This document shows, in pieces, positions 37,455 to 47,463 of a stretch of DNA of 64,000 nt (positions within the stretch are counted from its first letter, which is position 1; each line of letters opens with the position of its first letter). Source of the DNA: Silicimonas sp. (GTDB taxonomy: Bacteria; Pseudomonadota; Alphaproteobacteria; Rhodobacterales; Rhodobacteraceae); the NCBI GenBank assembly GCA_022824525.1, contig JAJDZT010000089.1, positions 28,540 to 92,539 on the forward strand, written 5' to 3'. The notes beneath the pieces were generated by a model, which was not told where the DNA came from, did not search any database, and was given only the letters and a program-made list of their open reading frames with translations. The position numbers and the translations under genes are program-made.

Positions 37455-39029
37455 TCACTCCCATTCGATTGTACCGGGTGGTTTGGAAGTGATGTCATAG
37501 GTCACGCGATTTATGCCGGGCACTTCATTGATGATGCGCGTCGCAGTTTCGGCGAGAAACTCGTGGCTGAACGGGTAGTAGTCTGCAGTCATGCCATCGA
37601 CAGATGTGACCGCGCGTAGGGCGCAAGCGTAATCATAGGTACGTCCGTCGCCCATGACACCCACAGTTCGGACAGGCAGGATCGCCGCGAAGGCCTGCCA
37701 GATCTCGTCATAAAGTCCGTGCTTTCGGATCTGATCAATGTACACAGCATCTGCCGCGCGCAGGATATCAAGTTTGTCTCGCGTGATTTTCCCGGGGCAC
37801 CTGATGGCAAGACCGGGTCCCGGAAACGGATGGCGGCCGATGAAGCTCTGCGGCAGGCCAAGCTCACGGCCAAGCGCGCGGACTTCGTCCTTGAAGAGTT
37901 CACGCAATGGTTCCACCAGCTTCAAACCCATCTTTTCCGGCAGGCCGCCGACATTGTGGTGGGATTTGATCGTAACCGACGGGCCGCCGCTGAAAGACAC
38001 ACTCTCGATCACGTCGGGATAGAGCGTGCCTTGAGCCAGGAATTCTGCTCCGTCGATCTGATTGGCGTACTTTTGGAAGACGTCGATAAACAGGCGTCCA
38101 ATTGTCTTGCGCTTCGTCTCCGGGTCATCCTGACCTTCCAATTCCCCGAGGAACAACTCACTTTCATCCGCGTGGATCAGCGGGATGTTGTAGTTATCTC
38201 GGAACATGGAAACGACTTCGTCAGCCTCGCCCTGACGCAACAGGCCGTGGTCAACGAAAACACAGGTCAACTGGTCTCCGATGGCTTCGTGGATCAGGAC
38301 CGCCGCGACCGAACTGTCTACGCCGCCGGAAAGACCGCAGATCACCTTCTTGTCGCCGACCTGTTCTTGGATCTTGCGTATGGCTTCGTCCCGATAGGCA
38401 CCCATCGTCCAGTCGCCGGTAAAACCAGCCAGACGGACAAAGTTCTCGTAAAGCTTCGGCCCTTTCGGTGTGTGATGAACTTCCGGGTGGAACTGAACAG
38501 CATAGAAGTTGCGGTCGGTATCGGCCGTTATGGCGTAGGGTGCGTTTGGCGACGTTCCGAACACCTCAAAACCGGGTGCCAGTTCCGACACATGGTCACC
38601 ATGGCTCATCCAGACCTGTTCGCGACCATCACCAAACCAGCCTTCGAGAAGAGGAAGCGGGCCGGCGGGCTCGACATAGGCGCGACCGAATTCCGCGGTT
38701 CCACCACCTCCCGAGATTTTCCCGCCTTCGACCGTGCCGCCGAGCATGTCCATCATCACTTGCTGGCCATAACAAATGCCAAGGATTGGTACGCCCATCT
38801 CAAAGACCGACGCTGGCGGGCGGGGCGCGTCCGCGTGCACCACGCTGGCCGGGCCTCCCGAGAAGATCACGGCTTTCGGGGCGAAGCGCTTGAGAAAGTC
38901 CTCGGTCACCGCCTGAAACGGATGGATTTCGCAGTAAACGCTCAACTCCCTCAAACGACGCGCAATCAGCTGCGTCACCTGGCTGCCAAAGTCGATGATG
39001 AGAAGGCGGTCGTGGGAAGCGTCAGTCAT
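37455..39029 (-). CDS. guaA: GMP synthase (glutamine-hydrolysing)
   Basis: Converts XMP to GMP with glutamine as nitrogen donor. The 524-residue protein has the class I amidotransferase domain with nucleophile Cys in GICYGQQ and His/Glu in FHPEVHHT. This is followed by the ATP-pyrophosphatase P-loop GLSGGVDSS and the C-terminal dimerisation domain ending KPPGTIEWE. It lies 9 bases downstream of the NUDIX gene and is probably read together with it. Confidence 0.98.
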   Translation of the reverse strand: MTDASHDRLLIIDFGSQVTQLIARRLRELSVYCEIHPFQAVTEDFLKRFAPKAVIFSGGPASVVHADAPRPPASVFEMGVPILGICYGQQVMMDMLGGTVEGGKISGGGGTAEFGRAYVEPAGPLPLLEGWFGDGREQVWMSHGDHVSELAPGFEVFGTSPNAPYAITADTDRNFYAVQFHPEVHHTPKGPKLYENFVRLAGFTGDWTMGAYRDEAIRKIQEQVGDKKVICGLSGGVDSSVAAVLIHEAIGDQLTCVFVDHGLLRQGEADEVVSMFRDNYNIPLIHADESELFLGELEGQDDPETKRKTIGRLFIDVFQKYANQIDGAEFLAQGTLYPDVIESVSFSGGPSVTIKSHHNVGGLPEKMGLKLVEPLRELFKDEVRALGRELGLPQSFIGRHPFPGPGLAIRCPGKITRDKLDILRAADAVYIDQIRKHGLYDEIWQAFAAILPVRTVGVMGDGRTYDYACALRAVTSVDGMTADYYPFSHEFLAETATRIINEVPGINRVTYDITSKPPGTIEWE

Positions 39030-39038
39030 AGTCGCTGA

Positions 39039-39506
39039 TTATGGCGCTGGAACGGTCGGCACAAGAGGCAGTAGCCCATCTGGCAAAAGCGTCTCGTTCC
39101 CGTTTTGAAAGTCATTCAGCGGAATCCACGCCGCACGGTCGCGAAATTCACCGTCTTCCAACACGAATTCATCAGCCGCAGCCAGACCGAAGGAGATGAG
39201 TTCCACCTCGAAGGCGAACACCACTTCATGCCCCTGTTGGCCTTGATGAGAATAGATGTTTTCAAAAACGCCCAAGCGGGTAACGATCTTTGCTTCGGCG
39301 TGAATTTCTTCGGCCAATTCGCGCAAAACGGCAGCTTCGGCACTTTCCCCAAAGTCAATTCCGCCCCCAAGTGGCCGCCAGCCCTTTGTGCGGCCGTCAT
39401 CTTCGGTTACGGCGCTGACCAAAAGGCGTCCGTCACAGATCGGCAGCCCAAGCGAGATGGCGCGGATGCTTTGGCGGGGACGCCAGTAGTGCGTGAGGTT
39501 CTCCAT
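39039..39506 (-). CDS. NUDIX hydrolase
   Basis: A 155-residue NUDIX protein. The box GGIDFGESAEAAVLRELAEEIHAE matches the metal-binding GX5EX7REUXEEXGU pattern, except that the last motif Gly is Ala. Members hydrolyse nucleoside diphosphates linked to other moieties; the substrate is not predictable. I used the ATG at 39506; another ATG two codons earlier (39512) is possible. It precedes guaA by 9 bases. Confidence 0.85.
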   Translation of the reverse strand: MENLTHYWRPRQSIRAISLGLPICDGRLLVSAVTEDDGRTKGWRPLGGGIDFGESAEAAVLRELAEEIHAEAKIVTRLGVFENIYSHQGQQGHEVVFAFEVELISFGLAAADEFVLEDGEFRDRAAWIPLNDFQNGNETLLPDGLLPLVPTVPAP

Positions 39507-39543
39507 AACCACCGGATAGCAAATGCCGGGGCTTCCGAAAATC

Positions 39544-40494
39544 CTAAGGAGAGACAGTTTTGAGGCGGCTCGCAGGGATCATCTGCGATCCGTGGATCGA
39601 GCCATCAGATCTGCCGTCAATCTTCGCGCGAATGCTGTGCAGGTGATCGGACAGGTCGTTGGACAGCCACCAAAGAAGCCGTTGGCCATAGCTGTAGCGG
39701 AATATGGTTTCTTCTATGCTCAGCTTAGTGCCGCCTTTGGCCGTCGGGGCCAGATCGACGACCAGACGGACAACAGGTGTTTCCCTGTCATTCGTATTGG
39801 CCGGTTGCGAGTTCAGCGTAAAGGTTTCAAGCGGCACGATGTTTTCAAGTCGGACCGCGATTGTCTCGTCCTTCAGCCCTCCGCGTCGTGGCCGGCACAT
39901 GATGAAGTCGGCCACGGAAGGATCAGGGGCATCGAGGAAGGTTGTCCCGGTCCAATAGTGATCCTCGGGTCGCTTAGGGTCGGGAAGCAGCGCATTCCAA
40001 ACGGTCTCGGGGTCGGCCCGAAGTTTCGTCGACCTTCTTTTGGTAATCGGCGTTGAGAGGAGAAAGTTCACCTGCCAATCGCCATAGAGCGCTTTGTGGA
40101 CCAGCAGAAAGATCGCCATGAGGATGGCGCAGTTCCAGAGGCCGTTCAGCTCGGGTAGCCATGATATGACGTTCAAGCTCGAAAAGACGATTGCACCCAA
40201 GATGAGAGAGACGCCCCAGAGTTCGATCAATGACAAAAGACCGGGGATGAGGAGGGCGCCGATCAAAGTCAATCCCAGCGAGACGATCAAGCCTGTCAAC
40301 GCGACGGCGATCCAGCCCGTGGGTTGCTGGAGCAAGCCAGGTGGTACGCCTTCGTACCCGAGGCCGATACAAAGCAGAGCAAATATCGCCATTAGCACCG
40401 CACCGAGAAGCGTGCGCCGCCACTGGCGAAAGGCAAGGCGGAAACGACCGGTCATGCTTGGAAGGTCCGAAAGTGCTTCTGCATAATGTTCCAT
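39544..40494 (-). CDS. Membrane protein with C-terminal SRPBCC-like domain
   Basis: A 316-residue protein with about four hydrophobic helices in the first 150 residues (LLGAVLMAIFALLCIGLGY, GWIAVALTGLIVSLGLTLIG, then two more). A soluble C-terminal part of about 150 residues resembles an SRPBCC/polyketide-cyclase fold (LRADPETVWNALL, KGGTKLSIEETI, RYSYGQRLLWWL). I do not know a named family. The ATG at 40494 gives the first sensible start. It is followed 31 bases later by the NUDIX gene and is divergent from the MttB-like gene. Confidence 0.7.
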   Translation of the reverse strand: MEHYAEALSDLPSMTGRFRLAFRQWRRTLLGAVLMAIFALLCIGLGYEGVPPGLLQQPTGWIAVALTGLIVSLGLTLIGALLIPGLLSLIELWGVSLILGAIVFSSLNVISWLPELNGLWNCAILMAIFLLVHKALYGDWQVNFLLSTPITKRRSTKLRADPETVWNALLPDPKRPEDHYWTGTTFLDAPDPSVADFIMCRPRRGGLKDETIAVRLENIVPLETFTLNSQPANTNDRETPVVRLVVDLAPTAKGGTKLSIEETIFRYSYGQRLLWWLSNDLSDHLHSIRAKIDGRSDGSIHGSQMIPASRLKTVSP

Positions 40495-40629
40495 TCCTTC
40501 CACGAACAAGGCGTCAGAATTTTGACGGCCGTTTGTCGTAAATGACCGGCAAAGGACGCATTCCGCTCGTGAAATTCGGCCTGCCAAGGGTATTTGTCTC
40601 TGCCAAGCGACGATGAATAGGAGCTTCAG

Positions 40630-42156
40630 ATGGCAAGACGAGGCAGGGGTGGCGGTGCTGCCAGACGGGCAGAACGTTCAGCGATCAGTTTCGAAGTCGC
40701 CAAATACATCGAGCGAAAGATCCCCAATCTCGAGATTCTGAACGAGGAAGCTCTGGAGATCATCGAGACAAATGCCGAAACAGTTCTCGAAGAAATCGGT
40801 GTCAACTTCACGGAGAACCCGGATGCGTTGAAGCGTTGGAAGGACGCTGGAGCTGACGTGCAGGGCGAACGTGTCCACATTCCGCGAGGGCTCGCGAGAA
40901 AGCTCTGCCAAACCGCTCCTTCAAGCTATACCCAACACGCCCGCAACGCAGAGCGTTCCGTTGTTGTCGGCGGTGAAAATCTAGTTCTAGCTCCGGTTTA
41001 CGGCCCGCCTTTCGTACGAGACGCCGAAGGCGGTCGTCGTTATGCGACCATGGCCGATTTCGAGAAGTTCGTGAAACTCGCCTACATGTCGAAGTGGCTG
41101 CATCATTCAGGTGGGACGGTTTGCGAACCCACGGATGTACCTGTGTCCGTTCGTCACCTCGATATGCTTCGCGCCCATATGACGCTGTCGGACAAGCCGT
41201 TCATGGGGTCGGTCACCGAACCGATACGTGCGCAGCATTCGGTCGACATGTGCGAGATTTTGTTTGGGAAGGATTTCGTCGCGAACAACACGGTGATGAC
41301 ATCTCTCATCAACATAAACTCACCACTCACATTTGATGCGACGATGATGGGTGCGCTTGAAGTCTATGCGACCAACAACCAAGCCGCCATTGTCTCCCCC
41401 TTCATCGTTGGCGGTGCAATGGCGCCGGTTTCCGTTGCGGGGACCCTGACGCAAGTGGTGGCAGAGGTGACCGCGGGCGTGGCGTACTCCCAACTTGTCC
41501 GCCCCGGCGCACCAGTCGTCGCAGGAGCGTTCGTCACGTCCATTGACATGGGGTCCGGAGCGCCGACTTTCGGAACTCCCGAAGCCGGCCAGATCACTCT
41601 TGGAATGGGGCAGCTCGCGCGGCGCCTGGGTCTGCCGTATCGCTCCGCCGGTGGGTTCAGCGGGTCAAAGCTGCCTGATGCACAGGCGGGCTATGAATCC
41701 GCCAATAGCCTGAACATGGGGCTGCTTTCCGGCGTCAATTTCATGCTCCACGCCGCCGGATGGCTGGAGGGCGGTCTGGTCGCAAGTTTTGAGAAATTCG
41801 TCATGGATGCGGATCAACTTGGAATACTGCACAAGCTTTCGGAAGGTGTCGACATGTCCGAAAACGGTCAGGCGATGGATGCTATTCGCGAGGTCGGACC
41901 CGGCGGTCATTTCCTTGGGTGCGCGCATACACAGGCAAATTTCAAGACTGCTTTCTGGCGGACTGGCCTGCTGGACTATAAGCCGTTCGAAACCTGGTTG
42001 GAGGACGGTGGCGCGAACACCGAGATGTTGGCCACCGCACGCGTGGAGCAGCTGTTGGAGCAATACCAGGCGCCGGAACTGGATCCTGTCAAATTGCAGG
42101 AGTTGGACGCCTACATCGCTGAAACAAAAGCCAACACACCTGATAGCTTCGCTTAG
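40630..42156 (+). CDS. MttB-superfamily methyltransferase (non-pyrrolysine)
   Basis: A 508-residue protein of the trimethylamine/glycine-betaine methyltransferase superfamily. The TIM-barrel begins after a basic N terminus (MARRGRGGGAARRAERS) with the typical LEILNEEALEIIETNAETVLEEIGV. Later family pieces are SVRHLDMLRAHMTLSDKPFMGSV, YATNNQAAIVSPFIVGGAMAPVSVAGTL and LGCAHTQANFKTAFWR. It has no in-frame amber codon, so it is not a pyrrolysine enzyme but of the MtgB/MtxB type that demethylates quaternary amines to a corrinoid protein. No corrinoid protein or methyl-tetrahydrofolate transferase lies beside it. A good AGGAG site precedes the ATG. Its last four bases overlap the convergent DUF6477 gene. 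Confidence 0.9.
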   Translation: MARRGRGGGAARRAERSAISFEVAKYIERKIPNLEILNEEALEIIETNAETVLEEIGVNFTENPDALKRWKDAGADVQGERVHIPRGLARKLCQTAPSSYTQHARNAERSVVVGGENLVLAPVYGPPFVRDAEGGRRYATMADFEKFVKLAYMSKWLHHSGGTVCEPTDVPVSVRHLDMLRAHMTLSDKPFMGSVTEPIRAQHSVDMCEILFGKDFVANNTVMTSLININSPLTFDATMMGALEVYATNNQAAIVSPFIVGGAMAPVSVAGTLTQVVAEVTAGVAYSQLVRPGAPVVAGAFVTSIDMGSGAPTFGTPEAGQITLGMGQLARRLGLPYRSAGGFSGSKLPDAQAGYESANSLNMGLLSGVNFMLHAAGWLEGGLVASFEKFVMDADQLGILHKLSEGVDMSENGQAMDAIREVGPGGHFLGCAHTQANFKTAFWRTGLLDYKPFETWLEDGGANTEMLATARVEQLLEQYQAPELDPVKLQELDAYIAETKANTPDSFA

Positions 42157-42443
42157 GCGATCACACGATGATCCGCGATACGGGCCTCGTGGATGAGGGC
42201 CGCTAGCAGTTCGATGTGACGCGCCGGCGAATAACTGGCGGTGCCTTCGCGCCGCGCTGCGTCCATCGCGTCTTCTCGTTCCCATAACAATTCAAACGCC
42301 TTTCCCGGCGCTGGTGGTGCTTCGCCCGGCATGATCCGACGCAAAGAGCGAGTTCGGTTGAATTCGGCCATGCCGAACTTCGCCGCTCGGACGAGAAGGC
42401 GGGGGCGTGAAAGACTGGCCAAGCGGGCGACTGGATCGGACAT
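42153..42443 (-). CDS. DUF6477 family protein
   Basis: A 96-residue soluble protein that I recognise as the short Rhodobacteraceae family DUF6477. It has the basic N-terminal segment SRPRLLVRAAKFGMAEFNR and the C-terminal SYSPARHIELLAALIHEAR. The function is unknown. It is separated by 210 bases from the divergent DUF6456 regulator and overlaps the MttB-like gene by 4 bases tail to tail. Confidence 0.78.
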   Translation of the reverse strand: MSDPVARLASLSRPRLLVRAAKFGMAEFNRTRSLRRIMPGEAPPAPGKAFELLWEREDAMDAARREGTASYSPARHIELLAALIHEARIADHRVIA

Positions 42444-42653
42444 TACGGCACTCCAAACTGTTTGTCTGCGAAAGCCCTATCGCAACTATAGCGGGTGTTG
42501 CGTGGACCGCCTGACCACCGTTCTGAAGGATTTTTCTTTGTTTACAATCTTTAGAAAGACTTGCTTGGACCTTAAGGCGTTAACCATCCGGTAATAATTG
42601 CAATTACAGGTTGTGTATTGGAAGGCCTTCTGGGGAGAGGGGCGAACGGTTTG

Positions 42654-43778
42654 ATGGATAAGGCGCAGCGCGATGTTGGCGTTTCCGTAGCCGATTGGGT
42701 GCCGGAGAATGCCATGGTTTATCTCGCTCATGTCGAGGCGGGCAGATCAATCCGTTCGCTTGCGCGTGAGGCTGGGTGCCACGCGTCGACCATCCTTCGA
42801 AAAGTACGCAGGTTCGAGGCGCGTCGCGATGATCCTTTGGTGGATCTCGCGCTGCGTCGCATTGGGCAGGTGTCCGACCCATCCGGTTCGGGCGCGAATA
42901 CTGAAGGGGGTAATAACTTCATGCATGATGGGCAATCGGTAGCCGTTGGGCTGATTGACGATACGGAACTCAGACGTATTGCACCGCGCTATTTGCGACG
43001 ACTGAATGAAACGGGTGCATGTCTGGCAATCGCTCGCGATATGGAAAACGCGGTGATCGTAAAGGACGGACCGGAGGGGCAGACGCTTCGTACGGCTGTT
43101 CTGGAACGCCATGTTGCAGAAGCGATGGCGCTGAAAGACTGGATAGAGCTGATCAGCGAAGGGCGCATAACCCGTTACCGGATCACGGCTACTGGAAGGA
43201 TCGCGCTCAAACGTTTCTTGGCGGAGGACGAAGCCATTCGGGTTGGTCTCGGAGAGGGGGCTGATCCGTATTCCGAGCAGCATCGCGATTGGGCTGAGCG
43301 CAACACGGAAGTCAAAGGCAGCAAAAGACGCGGCGTGCGATACAATGCAACGGAGAGTCCGCTGTCCGCATTGTCGCGACGGAAGGATAAGAACGGCAAG
43401 CCCTTTCTCAGTTCGGACCTTGTGGCGGCAGGGGAAAGACTGCGCGAAGATTTCGAGTTGGCTCAAATGGGTCCACGGATCACGCAGAATTGGGAGAAGT
43501 TCTTGACTGGTGGAGCGCGCGGCGACTTCAGTGGAGTCTCTGGCTCCGGAGGTTCCGATGCTGCTCGAAACCGCGTTATGACGGCGCTGTCTGATCTTGG
43601 CCCCGGGCTTGGTGATGTCGTTTTGCGATGCTGTTGCTTTCTCGAAGGCATGGAGTCCGTAGAACGCCGCATGGGATGGTCCGCGCGGTCGGGAAAGATT
43701 GTGCTTCGGATTGCGCTCTTGCGGCTGCGTTCGCACTACGATGAAAAACATGGGAACTGGTCGCCGTTGATCGGCTGA
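42654..43778 (+). CDS. Helix-turn-helix protein with C-terminal DUF6456 domain
   Basis: A 374-residue protein. The N terminus holds a helix-turn-helix (AGRSIRSLAREAGCHASTILRKVRRFEARRDDPL), and the C-terminal 150 residues match DUF6456 (RLREDFELAQMGPRITQNWEKFLTG, LGPGLGDVVLRCCCFLEGMESVERRMGW, ARSGKIVLRIALLRLRSHY). It is a widespread alphaproteobacterial protein, probably a DNA-binding regulator whose target is unknown. An upstream in-frame start exists in the 174-base gap, but the ATG at 42654 follows a GAGAGGGG-like site. Confidence 0.82.
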   Translation: MDKAQRDVGVSVADWVPENAMVYLAHVEAGRSIRSLAREAGCHASTILRKVRRFEARRDDPLVDLALRRIGQVSDPSGSGANTEGGNNFMHDGQSVAVGLIDDTELRRIAPRYLRRLNETGACLAIARDMENAVIVKDGPEGQTLRTAVLERHVAEAMALKDWIELISEGRITRYRITATGRIALKRFLAEDEAIRVGLGEGADPYSEQHRDWAERNTEVKGSKRRGVRYNATESPLSALSRRKDKNGKPFLSSDLVAAGERLREDFELAQMGPRITQNWEKFLTGGARGDFSGVSGSGGSDAARNRVMTALSDLGPGLGDVVLRCCCFLEGMESVERRMGWSARSGKIVLRIALLRLRSHYDEKHGNWSPLIG

Positions 43779-43860
43779 TGAACCGATTAGTTTGACCGTG
43801 GTCAATGTAATCGTCCGTAAGAGTGCCTAAGTGAATGAGAGTGACATCGGAGGAACGGAG

Positions 43861-44169
43861 ATGACCGAAGAAACGAAGTCTGACGACAAGCGGACCTGGA
43901 TCGAAGAGATTGAGGTTGCCGGCGAAGAACTGGTGGCGCGGATCAAGCAATTGGCAGCGGACAACAAGGTCAAACGGGTTCGTATCGTTGAGCCGGATGG
44001 TGACATCGCGCTTGAATTGCCCTTGACGTACGGTGCGATCGCTGGGGGTGCGGTTGTTCTTGCGGCACCTGTTTTGGCCGTTCTAGGCGCGTTGGCCGCG
44101 TTTTTCACAAAAGTGAAAATCGAAGTGGTGAATGAAGAGCCAGTGAAGGAAGACGAACCGGCTTCTTGA
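43861..44169 (+). CDS. DUF4342 family membrane protein
   Basis: A 102-residue DUF4342 protein. It has the conserved helical start WIEEIEVAGEELVARIKQLAADNKVKRVRIVEPDGDIALELPLTYGAIAG and one hydrophobic region (GGAVVLAAPVLAVLGALAAFF), with a charged C-terminal tail. The function of the family is unknown; it may be a membrane-associated accessory. The start at 43861 has a strong GGAGG site; a longer start 30 bases upstream lacks one. Confidence 0.85.
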   Translation: MTEETKSDDKRTWIEEIEVAGEELVARIKQLAADNKVKRVRIVEPDGDIALELPLTYGAIAGGAVVLAAPVLAVLGALAAFFTKVKIEVVNEEPVKEDEPAS

Positions 44170-44180
44170 GCGTTGCAACA

Positions 44181-44205
44181 CCGCCATGCGTCTGGCGCAT
44201 GGCGG
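44181..44205. terminator. GC-rich hairpin after the DUF4342 gene
   Basis: A perfect 10-base stem (44181-44190 with 44196-44205) with a 5-base loop, 12 bases past the DUF4342 stop. No T-tract follows on either strand, so the termination role is uncertain, but the position fits the boundary before lipA. Confidence 0.5.
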
Positions 44206-44271
44206 CTAACGCTGGATATTGAACGGGTTTTTCGATAGATTGAACGAGTGCTCAATTAGGAAAACGTTCAC

Positions 44272-45222
44272 GTGCGCGACCTGAAAATTCCCGATCAACG
44301 GCATCCTGAAAAGGCGCATCGCCCGGACAATGCCCAGCCGAAGAAACCGGACTGGATTCGCGTGCGGGCACCTTCCGGAGAGGGCTACGAGAAAACTCGC
44401 GACATCATGCGAACACATCGGCTTGCCACGGTCTGTGAGGAAGCAGGTTGTCCGAATGTAGGCGAGTGCTGGAGCCAAGGTCACGCGACCATGATGATCA
44501 TGGGCGATATCTGCACGCGAGGCTGCACGTTCTGCAATGTTGCGACCGGAAAGCCGGATGCTCTTGATGCCTTCGAGCCCGGTCGTGTTGCCGATGCCGT
44601 GAAGAAGCTTGGCCTGAACCATGTCGTCATCACGAGTGTGGATCGGGACGACGTGGCTGATGGTGGCGCGGAGCATTTTGCGCAGACCATTCGCGCCATC
44701 CGTCATCGGGCACCCGAGACGACGATCGAGATTCTCACGCCCGATTTCCTGAAGAGTACGTCGGATGCACTTGAGATCGTCGTGGCTGCGAAGCCTGACG
44801 TGTTCAATCACAACCTTGAAACGGTGCCGGGCCTCTATCCTGAGGTGCGACCGGGCGCACGTTATTTTCACTCACTGCGATTGCTTCAGCAGGTGAAGGA
44901 ACTCGATCCTGAAATATTCACGAAGTCCGGCATCATGGTTGGGCTCGGGGAAGATCGACAGGCGGTCATGCAGGTCATGGACGACATGCGGGCGGCCGAC
45001 GTGGATTTTCTGACCATAGGTCAATATCTTCAGCCGACGCCGAAGCATCATCGCGTGGATCGTTTCGTGACGCCGGAGGAGTTTGAGGGATACGAGAAGG
45101 TCGCGTTTGGTAAGGGCTTTCTTATGGTCTCTGCAACACCTTTGACCCGTTCTTCCTATCATGCAGGCGATGACTTTGCGCAGTTGCGCGAGGCACGGCT
45201 GAGAAAACTTTCCCGCGCATAG
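44272..45222 (+). CDS. lipA: Lipoyl synthase (radical SAM)
   Basis: Inserts two sulfurs into protein-bound octanoyl groups. The 316-residue protein has both [4Fe-4S] sites. The auxiliary cluster uses Cys55, Cys60 and Cys66 ([12 protein letters not shown]), and the radical SAM cluster uses Cys81, Cys85 and Cys88 (CTRGCTFC). The C-terminal [10 protein letters not shown] is the usual site of the last auxiliary-cluster Ser. The GTG at 44272 gives the usual N terminus. Lipoate assembly fits with the IscA-type and SufT-type proteins elsewhere in the window. Confidence 0.97.
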   Translation: MRDLKIPDQRHPEKAHRPDNAQPKKPDWIRVRAPSGEGYEKTRDIMRTHRLATVCEEAGCPNVGECWSQGHATMMIMGDICTRGCTFCNVATGKPDALDAFEPGRVADAVKKLGLNHVVITSVDRDDVADGGAEHFAQTIRAIRHRAPETTIEILTPDFLKSTSDALEIVVAAKPDVFNHNLETVPGLYPEVRPGARYFHSLRLLQQVKELDPEIFTKSGIMVGLGEDRQAVMQVMDDMRAADVDFLTIGQYLQPTPKHHRVDRFVTPEEFEGYEKVAFGKGFLMVSATPLTRSSYHAGDDFAQLREARLRKLSRA

Positions 45223-45319
45223 TGTTCAGAATCTGAGCCGCATCGTTCGGATTTCCCCCTGATATCCTTTCCGGATTGCCTCCATCTTCCGTGCCAACGC
45301 ACAGAGGAGGAGTGAGAAT

Positions 45320-45661
45320 ATGGGAAAGCGTGACGAACTGATCGCACAGTACGCCGACGATCTGCGGACAAAATGCGGTGTGACGCCCGATATGGACCTA
45401 TTGACCAAAGTGACCATTGGCTGCGGTCCTTCGATCTACAACGCGGATGCATCAACCGTCGCAGGCTCGCAGAAGAGCGAGTTGGAGACGGTCAAAGAGA
45501 GCTTTCTGATGAAGAAGCTTGGACTGCCGGATGGACCAGAGTTGATGCAGGCGATTGATAGCGTAATCGAGACGTATGGCCGGTCTGAACGGAACAAGTA
45601 TCGCGCGGTCATCTACTATTTGCTGACCAAACATTTCGGCAAAGAGCGTGTTTACGGCTAA
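45320..45661 (+). CDS. DUF2853 family protein
   Basis: A 113-residue soluble protein matching DUF2853 (KRDELIAQYADDLRTKCGVTPDMDLLTKVTIGCGPSIYN, then KYRAVIYYLLTKHFGK at the end). The function is unknown; the family is frequent in alphaproteobacteria and some marine bacteria. The start at 45320 has a GAGGAGG site a few bases upstream. It is 98 bases after lipA and converges with the outer-membrane protein gene. Confidence 0.86.
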   Translation: MGKRDELIAQYADDLRTKCGVTPDMDLLTKVTIGCGPSIYNADASTVAGSQKSELETVKESFLMKKLGLPDGPELMQAIDSVIETYGRSERNKYRAVIYYLLTKHFGKERVYG

Positions 45662-45682
45662 GCGATCGGATGCCTCAAGAGC

Positions 45683-46282
45683 TCAGAATCTGAGTCCTAC
45701 GGAGAGGCCGATCACCGGCTCATAGTCGGCGGCGCCTGCGACGCCGCCCTGAACGAATGCTCCACCCAAGGTGGAGTATTCGGCATTCAAACCGAGCTGG
45801 CGAACCGGCTCTGTTTCACCCAACTCTGCATCCAGAATACCAGATACGCCGACGCTGAATTGCTCGGTCAGGGAATAGTCCACGAACAATTCCGAGCGAG
45901 CGACTTCCAATTCGGTCTCAAGATACGTCACGCTAACACCGGCGCGCGCTTGTCCACGTGTGAGGAATGTACCCATCTCGAGGGCATCACGTCCCGCATC
46001 AAGTCCCTCCGAGACGAAAACAGTCGCCAATCCCAGCGTGTGTTCTGTCCGGCTCGATTCGTCCAAGGAGTTCCGTAGTGGGAAGGAAAGACGAGAAAGC
46101 CCTTCATTTTCGCTTTCAACGACGGGAGACGAAACAGTTGCCGCACGCGTTGCCGCACCGCCAAGCTGGTAGTCGCTGGATTTCTCGATGGACCCATCTT
46201 CTGGCGGAAAAATGGCCTGTGCCATCGCCTGGCAAGGCAAGAACAGCGTCAGACATAAAATGAATGGGCGCACGGGCAGCAC
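45683..46282 (-). CDS. Putative small outer-membrane beta-barrel protein
   Basis: A 199-residue protein with a signal peptide (VRPFILCLTLFLPCQAMAQA), a low-complexity spacer, then alternating strands such as QARAGVSVTYLETELEVARSELFVDYSLTEQFSVGVSG. It ends in an aromatic Phe (VIGLSVGLRF), the outer-membrane insertion signal. I know no named family. It lies between DUF2853 and hpt; the 109-base gap to hpt holds no visible feature. Confidence 0.68.
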   Translation of the reverse strand: MLPVRPFILCLTLFLPCQAMAQAIFPPEDGSIEKSSDYQLGGAATRAATVSSPVVESENEGLSRLSFPLRNSLDESSRTEHTLGLATVFVSEGLDAGRDALEMGTFLTRGQARAGVSVTYLETELEVARSELFVDYSLTEQFSVGVSGILDAELGETEPVRQLGLNAEYSTLGGAFVQGGVAGAADYEPVIGLSVGLRF

Positions 46283-46391
46283 ATCCTTCCGACGCCCCCA
46301 AACCCAAATTTGAGATTAGGACGTCGCATAGTGTTGTGCACCCGATTGAGTTAATTTTCGGGAAAGATCGACGATTTGTGGCGGAAGTGTC

Positions 46392-46943
46392 TCACTCGCT
46401 GGGAGAGGCCTCAATGAACCTGACACAGCCGATATAGGGCAGATTTCTGTTCCTTTGGGCGTAATCGATTCCATACCCGACGACAAACTCATCTGGGATC
46501 TCAAACCCTGTCCATGTTGCCTTGATATCCGTCTCGCGTCTGGAGGGCTTGTCCAGAAGTGCGATGGTTTCAAGCCGACGCGGCTCTCGGGTTTTCAGCA
46601 GGCGCGTCACGTGGTCAAGCGTAAAGCCAGTGTCGACGATATCCTCGACGACCAGGACGTCTCGTCCTGCAATCTCGCCACGTAAGTCTTTGAGAATGCG
46701 TACTTCCCTAGAGGACTCCATGGCATCCCCGTAGGAAGACGCTTCAAGAAAGTCGACCTCAACATTCATGTCCAGCTCACGGACAAGGTCCGCGATAAAC
46801 ACGAATGAACCTCGCAAGAGGCCAACCACGATCAACTTGTCTGTATCGCTGAAAGTTGACCGAATCTCGCGCGCCAACGCTTCTATCCTGGCAGCGATGG
46901 ATTTGGCGGAGATCAGTTCGTCAATCTCGTATGGCTGCGGCAT
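46392..46943 (-). CDS. hpt: Hypoxanthine phosphoribosyltransferase
   Basis: Salvages hypoxanthine (and often guanine) with PRPP. The 183-residue protein has the type I phosphoribosyltransferase PRPP loop [14 protein letters not shown] and the early [12 protein letters not shown] region. The C-terminal [23 protein letters not shown] is the base-recognition part. The product would use PRPP supplied by Prs. Confidence 0.94.
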   Translation of the reverse strand: MPQPYEIDELISAKSIAARIEALAREIRSTFSDTDKLIVVGLLRGSFVFIADLVRELDMNVEVDFLEASSYGDAMESSREVRILKDLRGEIAGRDVLVVEDIVDTGFTLDHVTRLLKTREPRRLETIALLDKPSRRETDIKATWTGFEIPDEFVVGYGIDYAQRNRNLPYIGCVRFIEASPSE

Positions 46944-47013
46944 GGGAACGCTCCCCCTTGACCCTGACGCGTCCCCCCTAAAGTAAAGGGCGTGACGAGA
47001 CCAGAGGCCGACT

Positions 47014-47460
47014 ATGCCAACACATTCCGAGACCCGACATCTGCCTTACACAGCTCAGCAGATGTACGATCTTGTCGCGGATGTCGAAAGCTATCCGCAG
47101 TTTTTGCCCTGGACTGCGGCGGCGCGCGTTAGAAGTACGCGCGAAGACGCGGAAAAGGTCGTGATGCTGGCCGATCTCGTGATTTCTTTCAAAGTCTTCC
47201 GCGAAAGGTTCGGAAGTCGCGTGACCCTGTATCCTGAGGCGCGAAAGATCGACACTGAATATCTTGATGGTCCGTTCGAGAAGATGATCTCGAATTGGTC
47301 TTTTGAAGAGGCGGAGGATGGCGGGTGTCACGTGAGTTTCTTCGTTGATTTCGCTTTTCGCAATAAGTTGCTTCAGACAACCGCGACGATCTTTTTCAAT
47401 GATGCCATGCAGCGGGTCGTTAGGGCGTTTGAACGGCGCGCGGCCGAACTTCACGGCTAG
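47014..47460 (+). CDS. ratA: RatA/COQ10-like START-domain protein
   Basis: A 148-residue SRPBCC protein of the COQ10/RatA group. It opens with [26 protein letters not shown], the family signature, and ends in [21 protein letters not shown]. Bacterial members have been proposed to affect ribosome subunit association or to bind ubiquinone; in alphaproteobacteria the ubiquinone-binding role is more usual. No RatB partner is adjacent. It ends 3 bases from the convergent GS-like gene. Confidence 0.9.
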   Translation: MPTHSETRHLPYTAQQMYDLVADVESYPQFLPWTAAARVRSTREDAEKVVMLADLVISFKVFRERFGSRVTLYPEARKIDTEYLDGPFEKMISNWSFEEAEDGGCHVSFFVDFAFRNKLLQTTATIFFNDAMQRVVRAFERRAAELHG

Positions 47461-47463
47461 AAT

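Noticed and set aside
37719..39038. Long plus-strand open frame of 439 codons antisense to guaA
   Set aside because: It lies fully opposite a clear GMP synthase and has no domain-like sequence; high G+C genes commonly leave open antisense frames.
47014..47460. RatA as part of a toxin-antitoxin pair
   Set aside because: No RatB partner is adjacent, and the sequence fits the COQ10/START group that binds ubiquinone in alphaproteobacteria.
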